Assembly (NCBI RefSeq): GCF_016862795.1 | Contig: NZ_BONQ01000050.1 | Coordinates: forward strand, 124,001 to 188,000 | Direction: 5' to 3' | From: Dactylosporangium siamense | Lineage (GTDB): Bacteria; Actinomycetota; Actinomycetes; Mycobacteriales; Micromonosporaceae | DNA: 64,000 nucleotides | Part shown: positions 45,220 to 54,189 of the stretch, piece after piece | How the letters are laid out: every line of letters starts with the position of its first letter | How positions within the stretch are numbered: position 1 is the first letter of the stretch | Notes under the pieces: model-generated | What the model saw: only the letters and a program-made list of their open reading frames with translations | The model's database searches: none | What the model was told of the DNA's origin: nothing | Made by a program: the position numbers and the translations under genes

Positions 45220-45792
45220 ATGAGCCAGGCCGGCGCGACCAGCAAGGGCGCCGCGCGGCGGGCCCAGATCCTCGACGCCGCGACCGCCATCCTCGTGGAT
45301 GAGGGGCAGGGTCAGCTCACCCTGCGCAGCGTCGCGGACCGGGTCGGCATCCGGCTCAGCAACGTCCAGTACTACTTCAAGACCCGCGACACCCTGGTCG
45401 CCGCGCTGCTGGAGCACTACCTGAACGGGACCCTGCAACGGCTGTCGGCGCCGCTGTCCGTGCTGACGCTGCCGGAGGTGGTCCGGCGCGTCCTGGACGA
45501 GCAGTGCGACCGCCCCGCCAGCAAGTTCTTCGCCGAGCTGTGGTCCCTGGCCGGGCACAGCCCGCAGATCGAGGCCGCCGTCCGCGCCTTCTACCGCACC
45601 TACGAGTCCCTGGTCGCCCAGCAACTGCAGGCGTCCCGGCCGGACCTGCCACCGGCCGAGCTGGCGGCCCGCGCCCGGGTGTTCGTCATGCTCCTGGAGG
45701 GCGCGTCGCTGTTCCGGGCGGGCGTGGCCGCCGACCCGGACGCCCCCTCCGACGCCCTGCTCTACGAGGTCGCCACCGGCCTGCTCGCCTGA
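45220..45792 (+). CDS. TetR family transcriptional regulator
   Basis: 190 residues from ATG 45220. HTH: RRAQILDAATAILVDEGQGQLTL - RSVADRVGIRLSNVQYYFKTRDTLVAALL. A C-terminal ligand domain with WSLAGHSPQIEAAVRAFY. No close partner gene besides the signal peptidase 62 bp downstream on the same strand. Confidence 0.9.
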   Translation: MSQAGATSKGAARRAQILDAATAILVDEGQGQLTLRSVADRVGIRLSNVQYYFKTRDTLVAALLEHYLNGTLQRLSAPLSVLTLPEVVRRVLDEQCDRPASKFFAELWSLAGHSPQIEAAVRAFYRTYESLVAQQLQASRPDLPPAELAARARVFVMLLEGASLFRAGVAADPDAPSDALLYEVATGLLA

Positions 45793-45854
45793 CCGCCCCG
45801 CGCACCGGTCCGCTCATAGAAGATCGACTGGCATCGAAGCTGTACGCTGCGGCC

Positions 45855-46463
45855 GTGCCACCAACGGGGAACGTGCAGAGCAAGCGATCGCGCTGGGTGG
45901 GCAATCTCGTCATGCTCGCCGTGGCGGCGGTGGTGGCGATCGTCGTGCGCACGTATGTGGTGCAGACGTTCTACATCCCGTCGGGGTCGATGGAGCAGAC
46001 GCTGCTGGTGGACGACCAGGTCATCGTCAACAAGGTCAGCTACCGGTTCCGGGACCCGGCCCGCGGCGAGATCGTGGTGTTCCGGCCGCCGCCGGAGTGG
46101 AACGCCGGCCCGGGCGAGGACTACATCAAGCGGGTCATCGGCGTCGCCGGCGACCGCGTGGTGTGCTGCGACGACCGGCGCCGGATCACCGTCAACGGCC
46201 AGGCCCTCGATGAGGACTACCTGTTCCCCGGGGACGTGCCGTCCGCGACGCCGTTCGACGTGGTCGTCCCGGCCGGGCGGCTGTTCGTCCTGGGTGACCA
46301 CCGCGGCTCATCGGCCGACTCCCGGGTGCACCTGACCGCGGCGAACGGCACCGTGCCGGTGGACCGGGTCGTCGGGCGGGCGTTCGTGACCTCCTGGCCG
46401 CTGTCGCGCTGGCGGTCCCTGAGCGTCCCGGCCACCTTCGCGGACGTCCCCGACCCGCACTGA
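45855..46463 (+). CDS. lepB: Signal peptidase I
   Basis: 202 residues from GTG 45855 (GTG 45873 possible). One N-terminal membrane helix (LVMLAVAAVVAIVV) precedes the catalytic Ser in FYIPSGSMEQTL, then RGEIVVFRPP, the catalytic Lys in YIKRVIGVAGDRV and LGDHRGSSADSR. It cleaves Sec and Tat signal peptides at the outer face of the membrane. The 217 bp after it (46464-46680) hold no gene I can support. Confidence 0.92.
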   Translation: MPPTGNVQSKRSRWVGNLVMLAVAAVVAIVVRTYVVQTFYIPSGSMEQTLLVDDQVIVNKVSYRFRDPARGEIVVFRPPPEWNAGPGEDYIKRVIGVAGDRVVCCDDRRRITVNGQALDEDYLFPGDVPSATPFDVVVPAGRLFVLGDHRGSSADSRVHLTAANGTVPVDRVVGRAFVTSWPLSRWRSLSVPATFADVPDPH

Positions 46464-46680
46464 GGCGGCAACCTGCGAGTTCGCCGGGAAATTCTGCAGC
46501 GACGCCTGGATTCGGGTGTTGATCAATAGTCGGGATTTGCCATCACCTGCTGCTGCTGCGTCGACGATCGGGACGGCAGGTCCTGACGCGCTGCGCCACG
46601 GGATCGTGTAGTGGTCGTCCAGACGCTCGCCCTTTCCGTTTCCGGGAAGCCGACGTCATGTTTGGGGCCCTGTCAGCCGT

Positions 46681-47169
46681 TCAGGACGGTGCTGGAGCGG
46701 TCCCGTCGGTTAGGTAGATAGTGGCGCCCTTGGCGCGGGCGGCGAGCGCGGCGTCGATGCGTGGCGCGACGCGTGGCGGGAGGAGTTGCCGGCAGTGTTC
46801 GGGGTCGTGGAACCCGAAGGTTTCCAGCTCGTCAGAGTCGACGTCGATGTTGTGTTCGGGGTTGAGCCGGCCGCCGTCGAAGATGAAGTTGACCAGGGCG
46901 CGAGGGCGGGGTCCGGCTGGGGGCGCCCAGTCGACCACGAGCAGGTCGCCGACGGTGAGGGCGAGGCCGAGTTCTTCGCCGAGTTCGCGTCTGGCGGCGG
47001 TGTGCGGGGTTTCGTGCTGGTCGACGTAGCCGCCGGGGATGGCCCAGTGGTCGCGGTAGGTGGGTTTGACCAGGAGGACCCGGCCGGTGTGGTCGGTGAC
47101 GAACAGGGCGGCGGCGGCGTGGAAGGTCGCCAGTTGTGCGTACCACTGGTCCGGCTCGACCCACGTCAT
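46681..47169 (-). CDS. NUDIX hydrolase
   Basis: 162 residues from ATG 47169, overlapping the stop of the upstream regulator remnant (ATGA). The full NUDIX box G-x5-E-x7-REL-x-EELGL is seen in GYVDQHETPHTAARRELGEE. It hydrolyses nucleoside diphosphate derivatives linked to another moiety; the particular substrate cannot be predicted. This pairing of a NUDIX gene with an HTH-TPR regulator is common in actinomycetes. Confidence 0.92.
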   Translation of the reverse strand: MTWVEPDQWYAQLATFHAAAALFVTDHTGRVLLVKPTYRDHWAIPGGYVDQHETPHTAARRELGEELGLALTVGDLLVVDWAPPAGPRPRALVNFIFDGGRLNPEHNIDVDSDELETFGFHDPEHCRQLLPPRVAPRIDAALAARAKGATIYLTDGTAPAPS

Positions 47170-48080
47170 TCGACGACTGTACCCATGGCTGGCTGGGTGT
47201 AGGCGTGGGCTCGGCGCAGGAAGCGGTCGACGGTGGGTCTGCCGCGGAACGGCGTCAGCCGCTGGGCGAGTTCGGTGATCCGGTCGGTGACGCGGCGGGA
47301 CCGGACGCGTTCGGCGAGGTCGAGCGCGTCGTGGCCGAGCTGGCTGGCGTGGTCGGGTTCCGGTGCGGCGCCGCCTGCGTAAACGCTGGCGATCAGGCCG
47401 GTGTGCAGGGCTCGGGTCCGTACACTGCTTTCGCCGAGGGCCAGGGCCTGCTCGGTGTAGGCGAGCGCTTCCTTGGGCCGGCCAAGGTCGCGAAGGCAGC
47501 GAATGGCGGTGCCGGCCAGATGCGCCGGGGTGAAGTATCCGGCCCAGGCCGGGTGGTCGGTGCCGGTGGTCTTCGCAGCGGCGTTCTCGGCCAGGCGCAG
47601 CGCGGTGATGCAACTGCGTACGTCGCCGGCAACGGCATGGGCGCAGGCTTCGGCGGTGTACAGGCGGGCCGTGACTGAGGTGCGGGCGCGGCTCCGTCCG
47701 CCGTTGACGGCCGCCTGAGCCAGCCGGACGGCTTCGCCGGGTTGCTGAAGATAGACCGCCTGGGTGGACATGTTGGCCAGGATGTGCGCGCCGAACCCGG
47801 CGTGGTCAGCCGCTTTGGCCAGCCGCAGGGCCTGGATGAACAGGCGCTGCGCCCATCCATGGTCACCGATGTCGTAGCTCATGAAGGCGATCTGGCCGGT
47901 CAGCTCGGCGACGGCGGCGAACAGTTGCCGGCCGACCCGGCCGGTGTAGCTGCCATGCAGCATCGGACCGACCTCACGGTGCAGCCAGTCGGCCAGGAAG
48001 ACGCGAAACTGTCCGCCGCCGTGGCGCCGGTCGAGGTCGAGAAGCGCACCGCGGTGCTGGTGCGGCCCTACCAGCACGCC
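47166..48080 (-). pseudogene. HTH-TPR regulator lacking its HTH domain
   Basis: In-frame protein-like sequence from about HRGALLDLDRRHGGGQ (near 48070) to the stop at 47166: LFAAVAELTGQIAFMSYDIG, HGWAQRLFIQALRLAKAADH and ILANMSTQAVYLQQPGEAVR, with more TPR-like repeats. Intact proteins of this actinobacterial family are about 400 residues and begin with an XRE HTH. Here sequence beyond 48080 loses coding character and overlaps the cupin gene on the other strand. The C-terminal TPR half may still be expressed (internal ATG near 47962) and is coupled to the NUDIX gene. Confidence 0.7.
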
Positions 48081-48140
48081 CAGGCCAGCCGCCGCGGAGT
48101 GATCACCGCCCAGCGGTGTCGCGGCGCTACGCTGCCGGGC

Positions 48141-48473
48141 ATGATGATCGTTGAGGGCGCGGGGGAGTGGCGGGCGCCCGGCGGTGCGGCCAACGACTGG
48201 GTCGAGCACCTGCGGGTGCCGGATCTGTCGGTCGGGACGTACTGCATCCCGGTGGGTGGGGTCGACGACCAGCGCCCGCACACCGAGGATGAGATCTACG
48301 TGGTCACCGCGGGCCGGGCCAGGATCGTCACGCCGGGCGGCGCGGCCGATGTGGTGCCGGGCTCGGTGGTCTTCGTGCCGGCCGGCGAGGAGCACCGGTT
48401 CGTCGACGTCACCGAGGATCTGGCGCTGCTCGTGGTGTTCGGGCCCGCGTACGGCAGCCGCACCACCGCCTGA
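48141..48473 (+). CDS. Small cupin protein
   Basis: 110 residues from ATG 48141. A single cupin fold: HTEDEIYVVTAGRARIVTPG (metal His and Glu) and PGSVVFVPAGEEHRFVDVTED (second motif with His). No HTH domain is attached. It occupies the place where the HTH region of the adjacent regulator should be. Function unknown; probably a sugar-isomerase-like or regulatory metal-binding cupin. Confidence 0.85.
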   Translation: MMIVEGAGEWRAPGGAANDWVEHLRVPDLSVGTYCIPVGGVDDQRPHTEDEIYVVTAGRARIVTPGGAADVVPGSVVFVPAGEEHRFVDVTEDLALLVVFGPAYGSRTTA

Positions 48474-48477
48474 ACGG

Positions 48478-49050
48478 TCACGCGTCGCGACGGTGGAACG
48501 TCGCAGCGGCCAGCAGCAGGGCGCACGCCGTCCACACCGCCGTTGCCGCGGTGCCGTGGGACGGATCCACGGTGGCGGAACCCGGCAGGTAGGCGGCCGC
48601 CGGAGCGGGCAACAGCGGCCCCACCACGAAGTACCCCGCCAGCAGCAGCACCACGGCGGCCTCAGCGTGCCGGATCAGCCCGCCGACGGCGGCGGAGAAC
48701 AGCGCCGTCAGCGTCAGGTACACCACGGCGAACGGGCTCACGTCGGGCAGGGCGCTCAGGGCGGCGAGCGGCACGCAGCAGGCGGCCAGGGCCAGGACCT
48801 TCGCCGCGAAGAGCGGCAGCCGGCGGGGCATGGCGAGCAGCGTGGTGCGGAACTGGTCGCCGCCCTGGTGCTCGGACGCGGCGGACAGGACGCCGAGCAC
48901 CACGAAGCCCGCCTGCGTGTAGCGGATCGACTCGAGCGGGGGCAGGTCGAGGGCCGCGAGCAGCGCGGCGGCGGCCACCGTCAGCGCCGCGGTCAGCCGC
49001 AGCGACGGCAACGTCACCAGTTTCAGCAACTCCGGGATGAACGGACTCAC
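48478..49050 (-). CDS. ABC-2 type transporter permease (second)
   Basis: 190 residues from GTG 49050, which overlaps the stop of the previous permease (GTGA). About five hydrophobic segments (RLTAALTVAAAALLAAL, FAAKVLALAACCVPLAAL, AAVVLLLAGYFVVGPLL, AVWTACALLLAAATF). EHQGGDQFRTTLLAMPRR matches the loop of the first permease. It works with the ATPase and permease upstream in the operon. Confidence 0.8.
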   Translation of the reverse strand: MSPFIPELLKLVTLPSLRLTAALTVAAAALLAALDLPPLESIRYTQAGFVVLGVLSAASEHQGGDQFRTTLLAMPRRLPLFAAKVLALAACCVPLAALSALPDVSPFAVVYLTLTALFSAAVGGLIRHAEAAVVLLLAGYFVVGPLLPAPAAAYLPGSATVDPSHGTAATAVWTACALLLAAATFHRRDA

Positions 49051-49781
49051 GGGTCGCGCCGGTGGAACAGGATCGCGCCGATCGTGAGCAGCGCGGCGAT
49101 CCAGGCGGTCATCACCAGGCCGGCCGTCAGCGGGGCGATCCGGACCGGGAAGTCGGCGGTGGTGAGGAACATCTGCGGGCCGACGATGTCCGGCAGATAC
49201 GCGGCCAGGTCGGTGACCTTGGTCAGCAGGTACGACACCGAGACGACGGTGCTGTTGATGATCAGGAACGTGAGCGGGACGATGCCGTTGCGGGTGATCA
49301 GGGTGATCGCGAACGACAGCAGTGCGATCAGTGTCCAGTACAGGACGGCGGCGGCGATCCGCGCGGGTGCGGGGACCGGCACGTGCGGGTGCAGGACGTG
49401 CGTGAGGGTCAGGGTGGCGGCCGCGGTCACCGCCGCCTGGGCCGCGGCCACGACGACCAGCGCGACGGACTTCGCGGTGAGCAGGCGCAGCCGGTCGGGC
49501 ATCGCGGCGAGCGTGGTGGTGAGCTGGCGGGCGCGGGGCGCGTCGGGGCCGGTCGACGTGTACTCGCTGCTGATCACGACGACGCCGAGGACCATCGGCC
49601 CGATGAGTCCGATGCCCAGGTCCTGCAGGCCGAGGTCGGAGGTGTCGGTGCCGGCGGCGATCAGATCGCGCACGTACGGCGCGTTCAGCAGCACGATCAC
49701 CGGCGCCAGCAGGGTGCCCAGGACGATGCCGATCCACGCGGTCGGCAGGCCGAGGAGTTTGCGCAGCTCCGCGCTTACCAC
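49047..49781 (-). CDS. ABC-2 type transporter permease (first)
   Basis: 244 residues from GTG 49781, overlapping the ATPase stop by 7 bp. Six or so membrane helices, with SSEYTSTGPDAPRARQLTT - LAAMPDRLRLLTAK as the characteristic cytoplasmic loop and HVLHPHVPVP between helices. An exporter subunit, substrate unknown. Confidence 0.82.
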   Translation of the reverse strand: MVSAELRKLLGLPTAWIGIVLGTLLAPVIVLLNAPYVRDLIAAGTDTSDLGLQDLGIGLIGPMVLGVVVISSEYTSTGPDAPRARQLTTTLAAMPDRLRLLTAKSVALVVVAAAQAAVTAAATLTLTHVLHPHVPVPAPARIAAAVLYWTLIALLSFAITLITRNGIVPLTFLIINSTVVSVSYLLTKVTDLAAYLPDIVGPQMFLTTADFPVRIAPLTAGLVMTAWIAALLTIGAILFHRRDP

Positions 49782-50476
49782 GATGAACCCGTCAGGGCGA
49801 AGAACGCGTCCTCGAGCGTCGCATGCCCGCCGGTGACCTCGGCGAGTGTGCCCTGCACCAGGATCCGGCCCTGGTGGATGACGACGACGTCGTCGGCGAT
49901 CGACGCGAGCTCGCCCATCAGGTGGCTGGACAGCAGCACGGTGCGACCCCGGGCGGCCTGGTCGCGCAGGAACTCCCGCATCCACCGGATCCCGGCGGGG
50001 TCGAGGCCGTTGACCGGTTCGTCCAGGACGAGCACCGACGGATCGCCGAGCAGCGCGGCGGCGAGCCCGAGCCGGCGGCTCATGCCGAGGGAGTAGCGGC
50101 CGGCGCGCTTGCGGGCGTCGCCGGCGAGGCCGACGACGTCGAGGACCTCCCGGACGCGCGAGCCGGGCAGGCCGTTGCTGGCGGCGACCCAGCGCAGGTG
50201 CGCGCCGGCCGTGCGGGCGCGGTGGGCGCCGCTGCCGTCCAGGAGCGCGCCGACGGTGGTGAGGGGGCGGCGCAGGTCGCGGTACGGCCGCCCGCAGATC
50301 AGCGCGGTGCCCTGCTGGGGGCGGTCCAGGCCGAGCATGACCCGCAGCGTCGAGGTCTTGCCGGCGCCGTTCTGCCCGAGGAACCCGGTGACCCGCCCCG
50401 GCCGGGCCTCGAACGTGACGTCGTGCAGGATCTGTGCCCTGCCCTTGCGTCTGCTGACGCGATCGATCGTGATCAT
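49775..50476 (-). CDS. ABC transporter ATP-binding protein
   Basis: 233 residues from ATG 50476 (MITIDRVSRRKGRAQ). Walker A GQNGAGKTS, signature YSLGMSRRLGLA, Walker B VLVLDEPVNGLD, H-loop LLSSHLMGEL. Of the drug/antibiotic exporter (ABC-2) type. First gene of an ATPase-permease-permease operon, divergent from the two-component system that probably controls it. Confidence 0.93.
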   Translation of the reverse strand: MITIDRVSRRKGRAQILHDVTFEARPGRVTGFLGQNGAGKTSTLRVMLGLDRPQQGTALICGRPYRDLRRPLTTVGALLDGSGAHRARTAGAHLRWVAASNGLPGSRVREVLDVVGLAGDARKRAGRYSLGMSRRLGLAAALLGDPSVLVLDEPVNGLDPAGIRWMREFLRDQAARGRTVLLSSHLMGELASIADDVVVIHQGRILVQGTLAEVTGGHATLEDAFFALTGSSW

Positions 50477-50588
50477 AGGGCGAGTCAACCGGCCCGGCGG
50501 TGCCCGTGCATCGGGCCGGACTCGGAACCCACCGGCGGCCTGCGACCGTGGGCCGTCAGACCCTGGTCTGAGCACTACAGTCGGCCCG

Positions 50589-51446
50589 GTGACAGCGCAT
50601 CCGCGCCCCTCGGGGCGTTCCAGCGTCGCGCCGGTGGTGGTCGTCGTGGCCGTGGTCCTCGGCCTGGCCATGTGCACGGTCGGCGGGGACGGACCGGCCG
50701 CGGTCGCGGTGCCGTGGCTGATGGTCGCCGCGGCCGTCGCGGCCGCGGTGTGGGCGGTGCGCCGGGCCCGCAAGGACCGCAGCGCCTACGAGGCGCGGCT
50801 GACCGCGTGGGCGGCGTCGGAGGCGGTCCTGGCGGAGCGGCTGCGGATCGCCCGCGACCTGCACGACATCGTCTCGCACGGGCTGGGCCTCATCACGGTC
50901 CGCGCGGCGTCGACCCGGCACCTGCCGAAGCCGCCCGAGGTGGCGGCGGCGCTCACCGACATCGAGGACGCCGGCCGGCACGCGACCGCGGAGCTGCGCC
51001 GGATGCTGACGGTCCTGCGGTCGCCGGACTTCGACGAACGCGCGCCGCTGGACGGGATCGACGACCTGCCCCGGATCGTGGCCGGGGCGGCGGTCGCGGG
51101 GGTGCGGCCCCGGCTCACCGTCGACCCGCTCGGCGAGGTATCGCAGGGCGTGCAGGTCGCCGTGTGCCGGACCGTGCGGGAGGCCCTCAGCAACGCCGCC
51201 AGGTACGCGGGACCGACGGACGTGCGGGTCCGGGTGCACCGCGACGGGCGGTTCGTGGTGGTCGCGGTGACCGACGCCGGGCCGGCGGAGGGCGGCTGGC
51301 AGGCGTCGCCGGGCGCCGGGCACGGCCTGGACGGCCTGCGCGAGCGGGTCGGCAGCCTGGACGGCACCCTGACCGCGGAGCGGGTCGACGCCGGCTTCCG
51401 CGTCACCGCCCGCATCCCGGATGAAGTCCCGGACGAGGCCCTGTGA
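50589..51446 (+). CDS. Sensor histidine kinase (NarL-partner type)
   Basis: 285 residues from GTG 50589. Two hydrophobic segments (APVVVVVAVVLGLAMCTV and VAVPWLMVAAAVAAAVWAV) with almost no sensor domain precede the HisKA_3 box LRIARDLHDIVSHGLGLI (phospho-His). The ATP domain has REALSNAARYAG and HGLDGLRERV. Such kinases often sense the membrane or the neighbouring transporter. Its stop overlaps the response-regulator start by 4 bp (GTGA). Confidence 0.92.
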   Translation: MTAHPRPSGRSSVAPVVVVVAVVLGLAMCTVGGDGPAAVAVPWLMVAAAVAAAVWAVRRARKDRSAYEARLTAWAASEAVLAERLRIARDLHDIVSHGLGLITVRAASTRHLPKPPEVAAALTDIEDAGRHATAELRRMLTVLRSPDFDERAPLDGIDDLPRIVAGAAVAGVRPRLTVDPLGEVSQGVQVAVCRTVREALSNAARYAGPTDVRVRVHRDGRFVVVAVTDAGPAEGGWQASPGAGHGLDGLRERVGSLDGTLTAERVDAGFRVTARIPDEVPDEAL

Positions 51447-52108
51447 GCGACATCCGGGTCCTCCTGGTGGACGACCAGCCCCTGTTGCGGCACAGCCTCG
51501 CGATGATCATCAACAACGCGCCGGACCTGGCGGTCGTGGGGGAGGCCGGCGACGGCGCCGAGGCGGTGGCCCGGGCCCGCGCCACCCGCCCCGACGTGAT
51601 CCTGATGGACGTGCGGATGCCGCACCTGGACGGCCTGCAGGCGACCCGCCGCATCTGCGCCGATCCGGTCCTGGCGGGCGCCCGGGTGCTGGTGCTGAGC
51701 ATGTTCGAGCTCGACGAGTACGTCTACGAGGCGCTGCACGCCGGCGCGTCCGGCTTCCTGCTCAAGGACGCCCGCCCGGAGGAGCTGCTCGAGGCGATCC
51801 GCCGCACCCATCGCGGCGAGTCGCTGTTCGCGCCGTCGATCCTGACCCGGCTGGTCGCGCACTACGTCGCGGCGCCCCGCCCGGACCGCCCCACGCCGGC
51901 GCTGCGGCGGCTGACCGGCCGGGAGGTCGAGGTGCTGACCCTGATCGGCGGCGGCCTGTCCAACGACGAGCTCGCCACCGCCCTGATGATCTCCGTGAAA
52001 ACCGTCAAATCGCACATCACGCATCTCCTGGCGAAGCTCGCGGCGAGGGATCGCGCACAGCTGGTGATCGCCGCCTTCGATGCAGGTCTGGTACGGCCAC
52101 GAGGCTGA
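51443..52108 (+). CDS. NarL/FixJ-type response regulator
   Basis: 221 residues from GTG 51443. The receiver domain has VLLVDDQPLLR, phospho-Asp in VILMDVRMPHLDGL and FLLKDARPEELL. The LuxR HTH is LTGREVEVLTLIGGGLSNDEL - ATALMISVKTVKSHITHLLAKL. Probably activates the divergent ABC exporter operon. Confidence 0.93.
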   Translation: MSDIRVLLVDDQPLLRHSLAMIINNAPDLAVVGEAGDGAEAVARARATRPDVILMDVRMPHLDGLQATRRICADPVLAGARVLVLSMFELDEYVYEALHAGASGFLLKDARPEELLEAIRRTHRGESLFAPSILTRLVAHYVAAPRPDRPTPALRRLTGREVEVLTLIGGGLSNDELATALMISVKTVKSHITHLLAKLAARDRAQLVIAAFDAGLVRPRG

Positions 52109-52130
52109 AACCGGGTCGCGAGCTGGGAGT

Positions 52131-52145
52131 CTGTAGCGGTACAGT
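52131..52145 (+). promoter_or_regulatory. Putative -10 region and inverted repeat upstream of the Set-type MFS gene
   Basis: TACAGT (52140-52145) overlaps the inverted repeat CTGTA-GCGG-TACAG (52131-52144). Transcription starting 7 nt on would begin at the A of ATG 52152, and there is no ribosome site, so a leaderless mRNA is likely. No clear -35 box. Confidence 0.4.
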
Positions 52146-52151
52146 ATCGCC

Positions 52152-53429
52152 ATGACCCTGGCCGCTCCGCCGCGCAAGCGGCCACTCAGCGCTGCGCTGC
52201 TCCCGCTCGGACTGATGTTCCTCGCCGTCGGCAGCTCCGTCGCCCTCGTGTTCCCGTTCCTGTCGCTGTTCCTCAGCACCGACGTGCACGCCGGGCCGGT
52301 CCGGGTCACGGTGTTCCTGGTCGTGTCGCCGCTCACGGGCGTGCTCCTCTCCTCGCTCATCGCCCGGGCGTCGGACCGCTACCCGATCCGCCGGAAGATC
52401 CTCATCGCCGCCGCCGCTTCCGGCGTCCTCGGCAGCGTGCTCGCGATGTTCGTGCGGGACTACTGGGTGCTGCTGGCCCTGGTCGTCCCGGCGTACGCGG
52501 TCGCCGGGGCACTGTTCCCGCAGTCGTTCGCGTATGCCCGGCAGATCCTCGAACGCGACAGCCCCGACCGCGCGGCCATGGGCATCAGCGCCATGCGCAC
52601 CGTGTTCTCCCTGGCCTGGGTCGGCGGGCCGGCCCTCGCGGCGGTCCTGCTGGACATCGGGGGTTTCCGCCTGGTGTACGGGTTGTCGGCCGGGATGTAC
52701 GCCCTCGCCATCCTCGTCGCCGTCGTCTGGCTCGAGGACCTCAACACCGGGAACCCCGCCGCGCCCGCGCCCGCGCCGGCCGCCGGCGCCACCACCACCG
52801 TCGCGGTCGCGACGCCGGGCCGCTGGCTCATCCCGCTCACCGTCGTGGCCTTCGTGCTGCTGCAGATCCCGATGACGCTCGCCGTGCAGGCACTGCCGCT
52901 GTTCATCCGCGACGACCTGCACATCGACCCCTCCCGCGCCGGCCTGATCCTCGGCCTCTGCGCGGCCCTGGAGATCCCGCTGATGCTCGGCCTCGGCGCC
53001 CTGACGACCCGCTTCAGCCTGCGACTGCTGATCCTTGTCGGCGGAGCGTGCGGGATCGCCTACTACGCGATCGCCTGGGTGGCGCCGAACCTCTGGGTCC
53101 TCCTCGCCGCCCAGCCGCTCAACGCCCTGTTCATCTGCGCGATCACCGGCGTCGGCATCTCGTACATGCAGGACCTGCTGCCCGGCGAACCGGGCCGGGC
53201 CACCACCCTGTTCACCAACACGTTCCCGATCGGCGCCATCGTGGCGGGCCCGCTGCTCGGCCTGTCCGCCCACTTCGGCTACCGGTCCGCGTACGGCATG
53301 GCCACGGCCCTGTGCGCGGCCGGCTTCCTGTTCCTGCTCGCCGCCGGCCTGCGCCGCCGCCGCCGCGTCACGATGCGTGACGATGCCCCACCCGCCGTGC
53401 TGGAGGAGCGGGTTCAGCCGACACGGTAA
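52152..53429 (+). CDS. MFS transporter, sugar-efflux (Set) type
   Basis: 425 residues from ATG 52152. Twelve hydrophobic segments with a Pro/Ala-rich central loop (NPAAPAPAPAAG) between halves. RASDRYPIRRKILIAAA is the MFS loop 2-3 motif, and FPQSFAYARQILERDSPDRA resembles SetA/SetB efflux proteins. The substrate may be a sugar or a drug. Possibly leaderless (see 52131-52145). Confidence 0.85.
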   Translation: MTLAAPPRKRPLSAALLPLGLMFLAVGSSVALVFPFLSLFLSTDVHAGPVRVTVFLVVSPLTGVLLSSLIARASDRYPIRRKILIAAAASGVLGSVLAMFVRDYWVLLALVVPAYAVAGALFPQSFAYARQILERDSPDRAAMGISAMRTVFSLAWVGGPALAAVLLDIGGFRLVYGLSAGMYALAILVAVVWLEDLNTGNPAAPAPAPAAGATTTVAVATPGRWLIPLTVVAFVLLQIPMTLAVQALPLFIRDDLHIDPSRAGLILGLCAALEIPLMLGLGALTTRFSLRLLILVGGACGIAYYAIAWVAPNLWVLLAAQPLNALFICAITGVGISYMQDLLPGEPGRATTLFTNTFPIGAIVAGPLLGLSAHFGYRSAYGMATALCAAGFLFLLAAGLRRRRRVTMRDDAPPAVLEERVQPTR

Positions 53430-53465
53430 TGCGGGACGAGCGGACGCGCGCTACCGTTCCGAGCC

Positions 53466-54146
53466 ATGAGTTCCGTTGCACTGGCGGAGGAGCTTCTCCT
53501 GCTCGCCTACGATGACGACACCGGGAAGGCCACCGGCTCCCACATCGGCCTTGACCTGGGCATGGCCGCCGCGGTCCTGGTCGATCTGGCGCTCGCCGGC
53601 CGACTGGCGTACGCCGGGGGCATGATCGTGGTCGTCAACGGGTCGCCGACCGGCGAGCCGATCGCCGACGAGGTGCTCGGCCGGGTCGTCGCCGACACAC
53701 CGCACACGCCGGCGTCGTGGGTGCAGCGGCTGCGGCACGGGCTGCGCGACCGGGTCCTCGCCGACCTGTGCGCCCGGGGCATCCTGCACGACGTCGACGA
53801 GACCACGCTCGGGTTCATCCACATCCACCGGTATCCCACCGCCGACGCGACCGTGGAGACGGAGCTGCGCGACCGGCTCGGCCGGGCGCTGACCAGCGAC
53901 GAGCTGCCCGACGAGCGGACCGCGGCCCTCGCCGCCCTCGTCGCCGCGGCCCGGATGGAACCCGCGCTCTACCTGTCCGGCGACGAGATCGCCGCGGCGC
54001 ACCAGCGCCTCGAGCAGATCAGCGACGCCGCCGGCTTCACCGGCGCGGTCAGCATGGAGGAGTCCTCGATCCGGCCGTCGGTGGCGCTCGTCGTCAGCGT
54101 CCTGGTGAAGGCGATCCAGACCGCCCTCGGCACCGCCCGCCCCTGA
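53466..54146 (+). CDS. GPP34 (GOLPH3-like) family protein
   Basis: 226 residues from ATG 53466. ALAEELLLLAYDDDTGKATG, GLDLGMAAAVLVDLALAGRL and WVQRLRHGLRDRVLADLCARG are the standard pattern of bacterial GOLPH3-like proteins, which in eukaryotes bind phosphoinositides. The bacterial role is unknown. Confidence 0.9.
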   Translation: MSSVALAEELLLLAYDDDTGKATGSHIGLDLGMAAAVLVDLALAGRLAYAGGMIVVVNGSPTGEPIADEVLGRVVADTPHTPASWVQRLRHGLRDRVLADLCARGILHDVDETTLGFIHIHRYPTADATVETELRDRLGRALTSDELPDERTAALAALVAAARMEPALYLSGDEIAAAHQRLEQISDAAGFTGAVSMEESSIRPSVALVVSVLVKAIQTALGTARP

Positions 54147-54189
54147 CCCGTTGCGGCGGCGGGCACTGGGTCCGCCGCCGCTCAGTACC

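Noticed and set aside
46464-46680. Possible gene or RNA in the 217-bp gap between signal peptidase and NUDIX genes
   Set aside because: No coding bias, no clear hairpin with a T-run.
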